Positions 29,909-40,476 of a stretch of 64,000 nucleotides of DNA are shown here, in pieces (the stretch's first letter is position 1; every line of letters begins with the position of its first letter). A program made the translations under genes and the position numbers. The DNA lies in contig OY723282.1 of assembly GCA_963210315.1 (NCBI GenBank), positions 434,001 to 498,000 on the forward strand, written 5' to 3'. Below the pieces are notes generated by a model. It saw only the letters and a program-made list of their open reading frames with translations, did not search any database and was not told the DNA's origin. This DNA comes from Rhynchopus euleeides. Lineage: Eukaryota > Euglenozoa > Diplonemea > Diplonemida > Diplonemidae.

Positions 29909-31024
29909 TCACTGCCGGTCCTTTCCCGGCTTTCCGCCCGGCGCCTTTCTGTCCCAGTCACGATCGCGAGTCGTAGGTGGTGCTGCCTGCTTCCTGTCGC
30001 GGCTGTGGGCCGGGACGGACCTCTGCTGGCGTGAGTTCCGGTAGTCACGGTCCCTCCTGTCCCCGTCCCGTCCGCGGTGCTCCCCCTCCTTCTTTGCCTC
30101 TTCAGCCACTCCTTTCAGCAGGCGCCGCTGGGCCGTCTCCGAGAAATCCTTTGGCGCGATGATTTCAGCCCTCGCCACGTACTCCCTCCGGTGCTTCGGG
30201 CCGTACAGCCCCAGCTGCGTAATCCCTGTCAGCTGGTTGATGTTGGAGTGCAGCATGCGGATGATGCCCTCCTTCGGGGGTTCGCCGTCGGTGATGAGGT
30301 CCAGTGTGTTCGTCAGTGTGCTGAGATACTGTGCGACGTCGTACTCGTACGCCTTCGCGTCCTCGATGTTCACGGGCAGGGCGTCTTCCCTGAAGGCCTT
30401 CCTGCATCTGTCCCGGATCTTCTCCCGGATCGCGGGCACCTCCAGGTCCCGCCATGTCCCCACTGTGTGAGGCGAGAACTCCGGTGCCAGGGTGGCCCCC
30501 AGCTGCTTTTTGAGATTTTTAGTCTCAAACTCCAGTTGCTGGATCCGCAAAAGGAGGGGGGGCTTCTCGCGCTCTAGCGTGTCCACCCGTTTTGCCAAAG
30601 CGGCGATCGTCGCGCGCAGTTCCCCCTGTGTGTCGACACCCGGCTGCCTCAGCGACGACTCGTCGTCCGACGCCCCCAGCGACGCGTCGTGGGGGTCCTC
30701 CGAGAGGGACAGGGAGTCGGGATCCCGAGTGTCCCCCGGGGGATTGTCGCGATGTTGCTCCATCGCGCACATCGGGCACACCCACGTCGGTTCCCCCAAA
30801 CCCTGCACAAAATCCCCAGACACGTTTTTCGGGAGGAAAGCCCGGATGCAGGTCTTACAGGCCGCCCGCCCGCAAGTGCTGCAATGGCCCCTTCCCCGCG
30901 AGGTGTGCTCCGCCTGGCAGTGTGGCGTGAACACGCAGGTGTCCACTGCCACTTCCGGATCCCCGTACCCCGTCACGACTGGCACCCCCAACCAGTCCAT
31001 GTCGTGGGGGTGCATGTCCGACAT
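29909..31024 (-). CDS. Retroelement gag-like protein
   Basis: The preferred start is the ATG at 31024 (MSDMHPHDMDWLG); the frame also runs on into the tandem array. It has a Cys/His-rich zinc-binding module near the N-terminus (CSTCGRAACKTC, then CPMC), an acidic serine stretch, a coiled coil (about 140-185), a helical core and a very basic R/D/K tail. The layout fits a nucleic-acid-binding gag protein. Confidence 0.7.
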   Translation of the reverse strand: MSDMHPHDMDWLGVPVVTGYGDPEVAVDTCVFTPHCQAEHTSRGRGHCSTCGRAACKTCIRAFLPKNVSGDFVQGLGEPTWVCPMCAMEQHRDNPPGDTRDPDSLSLSEDPHDASLGASDDESSLRQPGVDTQGELRATIAALAKRVDTLEREKPPLLLRIQQLEFETKNLKKQLGATLAPEFSPHTVGTWRDLEVPAIREKIRDRCRKAFREDALPVNIEDAKAYEYDVAQYLSTLTNTLDLITDGEPPKEGIIRMLHSNINQLTGITQLGLYGPKHRREYVARAEIIAPKDFSETAQRRLLKGVAEEAKKEGEHRGRDGDRRDRDYRNSRQQRSVPAHSRDRKQAAPPTTRDRDWDRKAPGGKPGKDRQ

Positions 31025-31026
31025 GG

Positions 31027-32266
31027 GTGATCTAGCACCTGCGTCGAGTCTGCTCTGATCGCTCTGTCGTAGAAAAATTCGGTGATCTAGCACCTGCGTC
31101 GAAGTCTGCTCTGGTCGCTCTGTGGTAAAAAGCGGTGATCTAGCACCTACGTCGAGTCTGCTCTGATCGCTCTGTCGTAAAAAACTCGGTGATTTAGCAC
31201 CTGCGTCGAAGTCTGCTCTGGTCGCTCTGTGGTAAAAGGGGTGATCTAGCACCTACGTCGAGTCTGCTCTGATCGCTCTGTCGTAAAAAATTCGGTGATC
31301 TAGCACCTGCGTCGAAGTCTGCTCTGGTCGCTCTGTGGTAAAAGGGGTGATCTAGCACCTACGTCGAGTCTGCTCTGATCGCTCTGTCGTAAAAAATTCG
31401 GTGATCTAGCACCTGCGTCGAAATCTGCTCTGGTCGCTCTGTGGTAAAAGGCGGTGATCTAGCACCTGCGTCGAAGTCTGCTCTGGTCGCTCTGTGGTAA
31501 AAGGCGGTGATCTAGCACCTACGTCGAGTCTGCTCTGATCGCTCTGTCGTAAAAAATTCGGTGATCTAGCACCTGCGTCGAAGTCTGCTCTGGTCGCTCT
31601 GTGGTAAAAGGCGGTGATCTAGCACCTACGTCGAGTCTGCTCTGATCGCTCTGTCGTAAAAAATTCGGTGATCTAGCACCTGCGTCGAAGTCTGCTCTGG
31701 TCGCTCTGTGGTAAAAGGCGGTGATCTAGCACCTGCGTCGAGTCTGCTCTGATCGCTCTGTCGTAAAAAATTCGGTGATCTAGCACCTGCGTCGAAGTCT
31801 GCTCTGGTCGCTCTGTGGTAAAAGGGGTGATCTAGCACCTACGTCGAGTCTGCTCTGATCGCTCTGTCGTAAAAAATTCGGTGATCTAGCACCTGCGTCG
31901 AAATCTGCTCTGGTCGCTCTGTGGTAAAAGGCGGTGATCTAGCACCTGCGTCGAAGTCTGCTCTGGTCGCTCTGTGGTAAAAGGCGGTGATCTAGCACCT
32001 ACGTCGAGTCTGCTCTGATCGCTCTGTCGTAAAAAATTCGGTGATCTAGCACCTGCGTCGAAGTCTGCTCTGGTCGCTCTGTGGTAAAAGGCGGTGATCT
32101 AGCACCTACGTCGAGTCTGCTCTGATCGCTCTGTCGTAAAAAATTCGGTGATCTAGCACCTGCGTCGAAGTCTGCTCTGGTCGCTCTGTGGTAAAAGGCG
32201 GTGATCTAGCACCTGCGTCGAAGTCTGCTCTGGTCGCTCTGTCGTAACAAACCGTGATCTAGCACG
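31027..32266 (-). repeat. Tandem array of about 24 units of 53 bp upstream of gag
   Basis: Each unit starts GTGATCTAGCACCT. Two unit types alternate: one with GCGTCGAAGTCTG, GGTCGC and TGTGGTAAAA, the other with ACGTCGAGTCTG, GATCGC and TGTCGTAAAAAATTC. A longer period of about 481 bp is also visible (31344 and 31825 start identical runs), so whole blocks were duplicated. The array lies inside the retroelement between repeat A1 and gag, so it is probably leader or promoter sequence. Confidence 0.85.
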
Positions 32267-32345
32267 CACTGTTTTCTGCCTGGAAACGCCTGATCGCGAG
32301 TTGGCGATTAGTAAATCGCTTTATTTTTTTTTTATTTTTTTTTTA

Positions 32346-32662
32346 TTTTTTTTTCTCGCTGGCGCTAGTGATGTCGGCTGGCAGAAAAAACACACAACAA
32401 ACCCCCCCCCCCCCCCCCGCGTGTCGAGTGACCTTACCTGTCTGAAGTACAGAAAATGTGTCGGGTTGGGTGGAGCATACACACACACATACACATATGT
32501 TCACACAACACAGGGCAAACCGCACAAACGTGTTCACACATCCGGCATCCTATGCGAAATACCCGCCGCTCCCCGGGAGCTGTTGCGGGAACCATCTGCT
32601 CTTCCGACCCACCGAGACTCTTGCCGTATTTTCTCTACCACACGGGGTGTGTTTTACCAAAA
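32346..32662 (-). repeat. Split direct repeat A1
   Basis: 5' terminal repeat of the retroelement, about 317 bp, matching 26771-27085. Confidence 0.85.
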
Positions 32663-34738
32663 AAAAACACACACACACACAAAAAAGAGGGCCCTGCTCC
32701 TACTTCGTTGAATTTATTGCGAGGATCTGTGCGACCACAGCCACAGCCACACCCCACTCCTCCGTGCCAGTCCAATATCTTGCGAAACCACATCCCCCCC
32801 TACCACTGGTGGCAGACGGAGTGATATGACGGTGCCAGCCGTGGACCCACCATAAACGAAGAATGGTGGGCAGTGGGTAGCCTACTGGGGCCTGCCCCTC
32901 CCAGGTGACAGCGACGCTTTCCAAGAAGAGATCTGGGTTGTTGCGATGTGCGCCAAATCCGCCCCGTCTCGCTTTTCTTCGGCACCCCCTTCGCTGCTTG
33001 CGAAGAAAAAAAACACTCCGGCAGACTCTTTTTCATTTGCCAAAAGGTGCAACAAAAAAAAAGGGGGGCCTGCCCATATGAATCCCACTGCACGCCCTGC
33101 TTGCGCCCTTTTTTTTTTTTTTGGCAGCTGCTTGCCATCGCGCCGCGCTGCACATTACATTCCACATGCATCCTGACGCAGCTGCTGCCCTGCCCTGCGT
33201 TGGGCAAGCGCACACCCACTGAGAGAACAGTCCCCGCCAAACACATGAAGGAAAGGTAGATTGGATACGGATCGGGTGGAGAGGGTGGGGCGGGGGTGGG
33301 GTTGTGTGCGAGAGGGAGAATCATTCGGCGGAGGCAGTCATACTCAGATCCTAGATCCTACCAATACGCTGCAAGCCGCTACAGGCTGCAGTTGGGGGGG
33401 TGGGGGATGCACCACGGGCGAGTCTCGCACCGGGCAGGCGGAGCCGACCTGTCGGAACGACGGGTGACGCCTGTCGGCTTGCCCGTCGTAATTTATCCCG
33501 TCGGCCCGGCAAGTCAGTGGGTCGACCCCCCGCGGTGTGGTGAAGGCACACAACAGCAAGATGTGGAATTGACACAGGCACACACACGCCTCTCACTCCA
33601 TCCCTCCCCCCCCTTACCAAACAATGTAGGCAGTGCCCGAGACCCAGCGAGGTGATCCGCCTGTGCTGTGACAAGATGTGTGGTCAATAAAATGGGTTAT
33701 TACTGAGGCGAAATGGAGTTGGCTACATTGCTATTCCGAAGCAACTCCGGCAACCCGTGCCGATCTGGGTGTGGTTTCCACCCTGCCAATAAGCGATTGG
33801 CAGGTGTCAGATCGATGATGCATGCCCCACTGTAAGAACATACAGAACAGGCGGCACAAAGCACGCGCGGTTCCTACACATAGAAGACTATTAGAAGTGT
33901 GTTGAAAACCTGAAGGAATGCCGGGAGGGCGGGGCAGGGTTTGATTGCCGAGAGTGAATACAAAGGCAACGCTCCCGAGGGGCGGAGGGGGGGCGGGTGT
34001 ATACCTTGCAATGCATGGGCGGTATGGGGTGGTGCATCGCAATGAACCATACGAGGCACGGAATGTGTGTAGGGGGTGGGGTGGGTGTTCGGTTCAAAGC
34101 GTTTCTGGATATTCGAGTGTTCGACAAATCACAAGTGTCTAATAGGGCGGGCAGCCGCTGCTGCTGCGTGCATCGCGCCCGCCCTGACAGTGGTTGTGTA
34201 TATTACATTTGACGTGGCGGGATGAGGCGATTTTTCATTGGCTTCGTGCCTGCCCCTCTTTCTTCGGTTCCGATGCAGGCAACAGCGGGTCGTTGGGTCA
34301 CCTCACGCAATAGCCACCTACAAAACAAGTTCTTGGCCCACATCTGCGCATTGTATTTGCATCGACGGCCACCAGCCAGTCAGATGCAAAACGGATCAGG
34401 CAGTGATGTGCACAAAATCTTCAGTTCAGTCTATTCGTGTGTGGCACAAAACATGCACCCCTCCGTTGATGGCGGAAACAAACGCCATTTTACATCCAAA
34501 TCTCGCTGCTATTGGGACTGCAGCGATGACAGGATGTTTATTGGAAACACCGGGTATACAACAGCTAAATCGGCGGAAGCTTTCTTTGTTTGCTTGCTTC
34601 GGTTCCGTCGGATTGATGGCGCCGGCAAAAGCCGCCGGGAAGAAAGAACGGGGCGAATTCAAAAAAAATCACACATCTCTCGCACCCCCCCCCCCCCCAC
34701 TACCCCGCCGCACAACACCCAGACCCCGCCACCCCCCA

Positions 34739-34779
<41 letters not shown>

Positions 34780-35432
34780 CAGATTATGTGGAGACTGACC
34801 GTGTTCAGGAAAAAAATCGCATTTTTTTGACACACCCATGTGGACAGTACAGAGCAGGCAGGTAGGAGAACCCCCCCCCCCCCTGCCACTTGTGCCAACA
34901 GAAGCGGGTTGAATAGGGTGGGGAAGGGTGGGGGAGGGCACGAACTAACATAATACAGCAAACACAAGCGAATGTGTCAGCATGGCGAAAGGCTGGTTTG
35001 GGACGAAGGCCCCCACTCGTCAGAGAGGGTGTGCAGCACCAGCCCCCGCCGCCCATCGGGAGGGGACGAACGGGCATTGGGCATTTATTCCCTTGGGGGG
35101 TTTCAAGGGAGCAAATGTGTGTGTGTGTGGGGTGGGGTAGCGGTAATCAGTGAGAGAGGCATATCACGCACACAACAGATCACAACGGGTGCCCCTTCCC
35201 TTCCGCTGGGGGGCGGGGGGAGGGGAGGGGAGGGGGTCCTGTATGTAGCCATCCACCCAGTGTCCATAAATGTGCAAGGTGCGACACCCTATATGCTGGA
35301 TATAGGGCACTCACTTTTCAGCAGCTACTGAGGGGATGGCCACACACACAAAACACATACGTCACCCCCCCTCCGCACCCATGTCATGAAGAAAAGTTCG
35401 TACGGAAAAAAAGGAAAATTGGGCAAAAAAAA
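32663..35432. other. Intergenic DNA, no gene seen
   Basis: Contains CT/AG dinucleotide repeats (34747-34774), C runs (34684-34700, 34870-34885), a T run (33110-33122) and otherwise unremarkable spacer. Short frames show no domain. Confidence 0.5.
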
Positions 35433-35592
35433 TAAAAGAGCATTGCCGGGTTTCGTTTGTTCTGTTTGTGCAAACCTTCTGGCCACCTGCGCCGTTGGGT
35501 TGTGGAGCGGAGGTGAACAAAACATTGCCCCCACTTGCAACCTTTTTTAGTTCTGAACTGCCTTCCGTGAGCACGGTGCGTTTGACACAACA
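35433..35592 (-). repeat. Dispersed 160-bp repeat, copy 1
   Basis: Reverse complement of 43990-44152, sharing GGTTTCGTTTGTTCTGTTTG-like, AGGTGAACAAAACATTG and GAGCACGGTGCGTTTGACAC. A piece with the same AAAAGGATTNCCGGGTTTC start is at 54303-54350, and another near 40380-40415. Family unknown. Confidence 0.6.
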
Positions 35593-36509
35593 AAATCCTC
35601 AATATCCTCAAAACCCCCACCCCCACCCCCTATGAAAAGGTCGAAAGCCCACCCCCCCGCCGCACCTCCGTGTGTGCCAAAAAAAGCTGTTCCCAGTATT
35701 TTTTTTTGACGCCAGAAAACTGTGTAGGAGGAAGTGCAAATCCGAAGAGAAGAGCCTCAGGGCATTCGTCGGTCGCGAAGAACACCCCCCAACAAAACTG
35801 TGAGGGGGGCGGGGCGGGGATCCGGGGGTTCATCTCACTGTATTATGCATTCAAAGGCTGGAGACCCCCACCCTCCCGACACGGTGGCCGAGGGTAGTCA
35901 GGGTTTTGACCAGGTGGTTGACCAAGTGGGCTGCAGCACATGTTTGCCCTGTACCCCTCGTCATGACCAGCCCTGGACAAAACCCTGACTAGGCCACCGT
36001 GTATTTCCCGACACAACTAAATCCCGGCGGGATCATGCAACCCCCATCCCCGGCGTGTGCACCGCAGCAGTGCAGCATCGGCTTGGGCGGGAGGGGGGGA
36101 GGAGGGGGGGGGGGGGAAGAAGGAATCGGCGGAGTGGCGAGAGCGTGACGGAAAATAGGGGGCGGTGCAAAATAGAAACAAAATCAAAGGGACGCGGCCT
36201 CCCGCACCTCCCCCCCCCCCCCATCGCCCCTACCCCCCGCGGTCCCCACCCCTCCCGGTGTCGGTCGGGGCGGGGGAGGGGGTGGCAAGGCGGGTCGAAA
36301 CGGTCACTCCACAACAGGGGGGGGGGGGGGGTGGAGGTGGGGGTGTATGTGTGAGTGGGGGTGGGAGAGGGCGTGACCTTGAGGAGGCAGAAAAAGGCAA
36401 AATTTTGATTCGTCTTGAGGGGGAGGCTTGGTGGAAGAGGCACCTTGCTCCCAGTCAGGATGAAAGAGGGCATTCGCATGCAGGTCAGCTGTGTGGTATC
36501 TGCAGGGGC
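35593..36509. other. G/C-rich spacer with a small palindromic element
   Basis: Apart from the palindrome at 35879-36002 it is made of G and C runs (36090-36118, 36211-36222, 36318-36332) and GGT repeats. No gene seen. Confidence 0.5.
35879..36002. mobile_element. 124-bp palindromic MITE-like element
   Basis: The ends are ACACGGTGGCC...TAGTCAGGGTTTTG and its complement CAAAACCCTGACTAGGCCACCGTGT. The terminal CACGGTGG is shared with the 17666-21074 element, suggesting a common transposase. No clear target duplication. Confidence 0.6.
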
Positions 36510-37584
36510 TTATTCGGCGCACTTCTTGGAGATCAGCACGGCGGCAATGCCAACAATGGTGGCGACGATGGCGTAGGCGATGATGATGCCGATCTCGCCA
36601 GGCTCGTCGCTGCCGTCCCCGTTGGGGCTCGTGTCAGTGTCAGCCATCTCGTTCCACAGGGTGCGGAAGGCGGAGTTCCAGGCAAACGCCATGATGGCTG
36701 AGGCCTCACCCTCAAACATGGCAACAAGCGCCTCGGACACGCGGTTGTCCAGCCCGCAGCACGGCAGCTTGACGGGGCCCGGGCAGCAGCTGCCCCACCC
36801 GTCGCTGCTGACCTTTGCTGTGAGCAGGATCACGCCGATGGCCAGCGGGATGGTGAGGAAGGCGTAGACGAAGGCCGCCACGACACGGCCACCGCCGTCG
36901 CCGAAGATCTCGAAGATCAGAGCTTCGAAGAAGGCGTTCCATGCAATCCCGTTCACAATACCGAAGGTGAGTGGTGTCCACATCACAAGCCCGACAAGTG
37001 TGCCGTTGATGAAGCCTGAGAGCAGCCAGTGCATCCCGGAGCGGCATGCCGCGTTCTGCCAGTAGTCGTAGATCTTGAAGACGATGATGAGGATCACGAT
37101 CAGGCTCACCGTCAGGCCGATGGCAATCCCGAGAAGCTTCCAGACGTCGTCACCTGTCACACCCTCACCCTCGATCACCTCCTGCCACGCAGAGGCGGAC
37201 AGCAGACAGAACGACACCTTGAAGAGTGCAGTCAGCGCCTTGCCACGATCACCGCCCTTCGATGATGCCCAGCCTTCCAGCTTCAGCTTGATGAGGGCCA
37301 GCACCGCGATGGAGATTATCGAGATGAGGATTGCGTACACCACCACAGCAGCGTCGAACAGCCTGTGTGTGTGGTGTGAGGTGTGGGGGATGTATTGTGC
37401 AATCAGGAAACACAAGGCACACATGTGCCACAACACATCAACCCAACCCACCGCATGCATACTCATCGGCTGTCTTGCTCATCGCCTCGTTCAGCGCGAG
37501 GGCTGCCACCATGCCCATGGCGGCACTGCCCAGCTGCTTCAGCACTTTCACCGCCGCATCCTTTGAGGGGCAGAAGCTCAGCAT
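36510..37584 (-). CDS. Multi-pass membrane protein, copy B (two exons, intact)
   Basis: Exon 1 is 37448-37584 and exon 2 is 36510-37362; 329 residues. A continuous frame from 37466 would also reach exon 2, but the MLSFCPSKDA exon is conserved with copy A and ends in frame only if the 85-bp intron is removed. Features match copy A: hydrophobic segments near 49-73, 122-144, 160-190, 205-230 and 300-322, a WNAFFEALIFEIFGDGGG segment, a CCPGP loop, an acidic TDTSPNGDGSDEPGE loop and a C-terminal KKCAE. No recognised family. The copies are almost identical and homology ends at the gene borders, so this is a recent gene-sized duplication. The fully hydrophobic core points to a channel, transporter or scaffold in a membrane, with no evidence to choose. 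Confidence 0.8.
37363..37447 (-). other. 85-bp intron of membrane-protein copy B
   Basis: The acceptor CACACAG|G is preceded by a CA/C-rich tract. The donor keeping frame is GG|GTTGGG; the nearer GCG|GTGGGT would shift frame. The same intron in copy A holds the transposon nest. Confidence 0.6.
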
Positions 37585-37610
37585 GGTGCCTCAGTCCCTT
37601 ACACTTGCCC

Positions 37611-39647
37611 GCAGGAGGGTGATTTTGGTATACCTGTACGGTTCTGGCGTGAATGCATTGAAACACATGAGGGCGGGCCTGCAAAGCCTTGGGGTGTCGA
37701 GAACAAGACTGGCACAGGGCCTCAGCATCAGGTGTGTGGGGCTCAGGCACGGGGGGGCTTGACTCATGTGTGTGACAATGCGGCAGCGCAAATCGGGCGG
37801 GACGTCCGTGGTCCAGTCGCTTCAAACGAGAGAGGCGTTGCGGTGGCAAGCATGCAACAAGCACACACTTCCACCACGTGCTGGTTCAGGCGGCGACAAA
37901 AGTGGGGGTGCAGTGTTCACTGTGTTGACCTCCGTCACCTCAAACACGCGCGAATCTTCTTTTTGTCGTGTCGAGCACACCGAGCACCTGTTCTTGGTGT
38001 GATCTCCGTTGTCACACACACCTAGGCAGGGATGCTACCTAGCAGACACACACAGGAACCACGTGGAGAGCTGACAAGCATCGTGGGTGGGTGCATCGGG
38101 GCACACCACCTGGGAGCAGTTCAGCAAGTAGCCTTGTTGTTGTGGTGTAAGAACGCATGCAAGGAATATCATAGGGGTATGTATAGGAGGCACAAAAGGC
38201 ATAGTGTAAACCTAGGCCACAAAAGGCAGCATATGCCGGTTGTTCGTGATGGCAGCCTATCACTGATGCTATCAGTCCACGAGTGACATCACCTACCGTG
38301 TCTGGAACTGCTCTGGACCATGCAAATCTTGTTTTGCGGGGTGATCTGGTTAGACTTTTTTTGCAGCATCCCATGTACGGGCAGGGCAAAGGTGACAGGT
38401 TAACGAGACGCTTATGCTGAGTGATTAGTGCAGTTTGGGTCGTAGGCAGCCAGAAATCCTGACCAGCACCGCACTGGTAACTCGCGAACGCCTCGAATCA
38501 ACAACAACAACCATGATTTGGGAAAGATCGCTCAGGAAGTCACCTAGGGTACCCCGCACGGTGGACCCCCCCTCCCCAAGGGCCAGTCTGAGGAGGGGAG
38601 GGTCGGAGGCCCCCCGGAAAGAACCAGTCTGACCCCCGCTTCGGGGCAGTATGACCCCCCCTTCGCGGGTACCTACCCCCGGACCACCGCGTCGGGTGGC
38701 CGAGGGGGGGTGGCATTCTTCCCCTGCATCTAAACAGGGCGACCGCTGTCGTCTTCTCTCGGGATCCCCTCGGCAAACAAACATATCAGTAGCAGGACAC
38801 GTTCCCGATGGTGGGGATCGACAAGATGTACAGCGTCAAGGGTGGGGACAGATAGAGGGCAAAAACGACGGGTAGGGGTGGCGGGGAGACGGTGTCCAGG
38901 GGGGGGGGGGGGATTTGGGCGTGTGGCAAACAAGCGCATGGCCAAAGTAATTCCTTGGGGACACAGAAGCGTGCCATCACGCCGACAGCCATGCATGGCA
39001 GGGTCGCTGGGCTCCTGAGGATCGTACGAATCCTGCATACCGGGAGAAAAGAAGGGTTGGGGGCATGGTATAAGGTGGGTCTCGCGAACGGCATAATCAG
39101 GGTCTGGAGATTAGTTGTATTCGGACCCGGGTTCCGATTGATCCGCCGTCAGGGTGTCCGTCTATCTGGATCGTTTGTGTGGGGCGGGGTTATCGCCCTC
39201 TTCTGTCGACGTATCAGTCAGGGGGCGTGAGTCCGTACGTGCATCTTCAGAGACCGAGGTTATCGGGGGGAGGGGTGGGGCATGTGAGGGGCTGGGGTGC
39301 CGGAACAAGGGGGTGTGGGTGGGTGGATGATAAGACAAGTGTCTCGGCAATAGAAAATGGGGGGAAGGGGAAAGGGTGCAGAACTGCGGAACGGGGCAAC
39401 GATGAATGGCAGCCAGAGAGATGGGTCCAAGAACACCCTCAGATCTAAAGCAAATGGGTGAGAAGTGGTAGGGAGTAGGGGTGGCGTCAAGCACAAGGCA
39501 GTCAGAATCATGCACACAAGGAAATACGCGCGGTCGGGGCGCTTCGCGCCCCTCCTCTCCGCAGGCCTCCCGCCACCGCCGGGCCACGGCCCGCCGACCC
39601 TTCTGCAGCACCAGTCAACAAGACTGTCTGTGGCTACTTGGTGCTCT
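37611..39647. other. Intergenic DNA, no gene seen
   Basis: Spacer without a supported gene. It includes a possible small palindromic element at 38557-38691 and a G run at 38900-38911. Confidence 0.5.
38557..38691. mobile_element. Possible CACGGTGG-ended MITE
   Basis: Begins CACGGTGGACCCCCCC and ends CCCCCGGACCACCGCG, an imperfect inverted pair resembling the 17666-21074 family ends. The interior has CCGCTTCGGGG and CTTCGCGGG hairpins. No target duplication is visible. Confidence 0.3.
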
Positions 39648-39855
39648 GGAAGTTGTAGTCATTTCGCTTTATTATAGACGCCCTCTCCAGCAACTGTGGG
39701 AGAACAGTTCCGGACTAATTTTTGTTGAGCGCACACTGTCTCAAGGCTGTGTTGAGGTCCTGTGAAGTGGCATGAAGGTGCTAATCCAAAAGCTTCACTC
39801 GCACGAGTTCCTTCGTTACTTCGTGACTTCGCTACGCTTCGTCGCTCGTCACGAT
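39648..39855 (+). repeat. Dispersed repeat with GTTGAGCGCACAC core, copy 2
   Basis: Matches 11804-12005. This copy includes a perfect hairpin AACTGT/ACAGTT followed by AATTTTTG. Confidence 0.55.
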
Positions 39856-39945
39856 TTAAAAAAAACGTAAAAGAAACGAAGAGAAAATGTTCGTTGACCG
39901 CTTCCACCGGGATGGGGTGATGGGGTGGTTCGGAACAAGGGGGAT

Positions 39946-40292
39946 GAACGGGGGATCCCACCTCAGGGGTGGCCCTCATGCGGCCAGACCGGCAGACAGG
40001 CATTGTAAACCCGCTGGTCGAAAGTTAGGGACAGCCTGAGGCCCTGAGATGGCCAGGAGAGAGGGACAGGTTGCCGGGTGGGGGGCTCCCGTTCTTCACT
40101 TCAGGCCCCAGTCCGAGAGAAGGGCAGACGAACCAACTGTTCAGCCGGGATTCGCAACAGGGTAGCAGCATCCAGACGCCGAAGGGTTCCATGAATCAGC
40201 CCGATATGGGAGAAGGCGAGGGGAAAGAAAAAAAAGAATAGAATCGTCACGGCACCGGCAGGCTTAGCTCAAAGCGCTGCACTGCCAGCACA
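39946..40292. repeat. 350-bp repeat shared by the 3' sides of two repeat-protein genes, copy 1
   Basis: Matches 56533-56899 over about 350 bp. Shared blocks include CCCTCATGCGGCCAGAC, CTCCCGTTCTTCACTTC, AGAGAAGGGCAGACGAACC, TTCAGCCGGGATTCGCAACA and CATGAATCAGCCCGATATGG. It ends in a tRNA-like stretch (40257-40321). It lies about 185 bp beyond the stop of the Cys-repeat gene, as copy 2 lies about 400 bp beyond the stop of the second ankyrin gene. Confidence 0.7.
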
Positions 40293-40476
40293 ACGCGGGG
40301 GTCATACCCCACGCGCCTGTCAGGAAGCGTGGGCACGTTCTCCAAGAATCTGCACCGGGACAGTTTCGTGCGTTGTTTCACAACTCACAAAAACAAAAGA
40401 AACGAAACCCTGCAATAGCTTGTCCAATAGTGAGCGACGCCTATGCCTTACCAATCCGAAGTCCATCAGAAAAAGG

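Larger units (their letters stand above)
26687..32662 (-). mobile_element. Tyrosine-recombinase retrotransposon with split direct repeats (VIPER/TATE-like order)
   Basis: Read on the minus strand the order is repeat A1 (32662-32346), tandem array, gag, tyrosine recombinase, RT-RNase H, repeat B1 (27146-27083), A2 (27085-26771), B2 (26748-26687). The A1-genes-B1-A2-B2 pattern is the split direct repeat of the PAT/Ngaro/VIPER type of YR retroelements. Such elements move through an RNA copy and join the circular DNA to the genome with the recombinase. Recombinase before RT is the order described for VIPER and TATE of kinetoplastids; DIRS and Ngaro have it last. The element looks whole, with no obvious break in its frames. 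A1 and A2 differ mainly in homopolymer lengths, so it is probably young. Confidence 0.85.

Noticed and set aside
28951-29912. Upstream half of the long open frame that contains RT-RNase H
   Set aside because: This part is the recombinase gene read in another frame; its glycine-rich translation has no RT features.
31027-32266. Regular 53-bp array considered as a CRISPR
   Set aside because: There are no unique spacers; the whole unit repeats. It is a tandem array in a retroelement of a eukaryote.
36510-37466. Unspliced 318-codon frame as the true copy-B protein
   Set aside because: Its first 32 residues translate the intron. The alternative first exon is conserved with copy A, where the intron holds 6.6 kb of transposons.
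40257-40321. tRNA-like sequence with a perfect 7-bp acceptor stem and possible TGC anticodon
   Set aside because: The D-loop lacks the GG pair, position 33 is not T, the T-loop is atypical and the related copy at 56877 is truncated. More likely a tRNA-derived part of a repeat.
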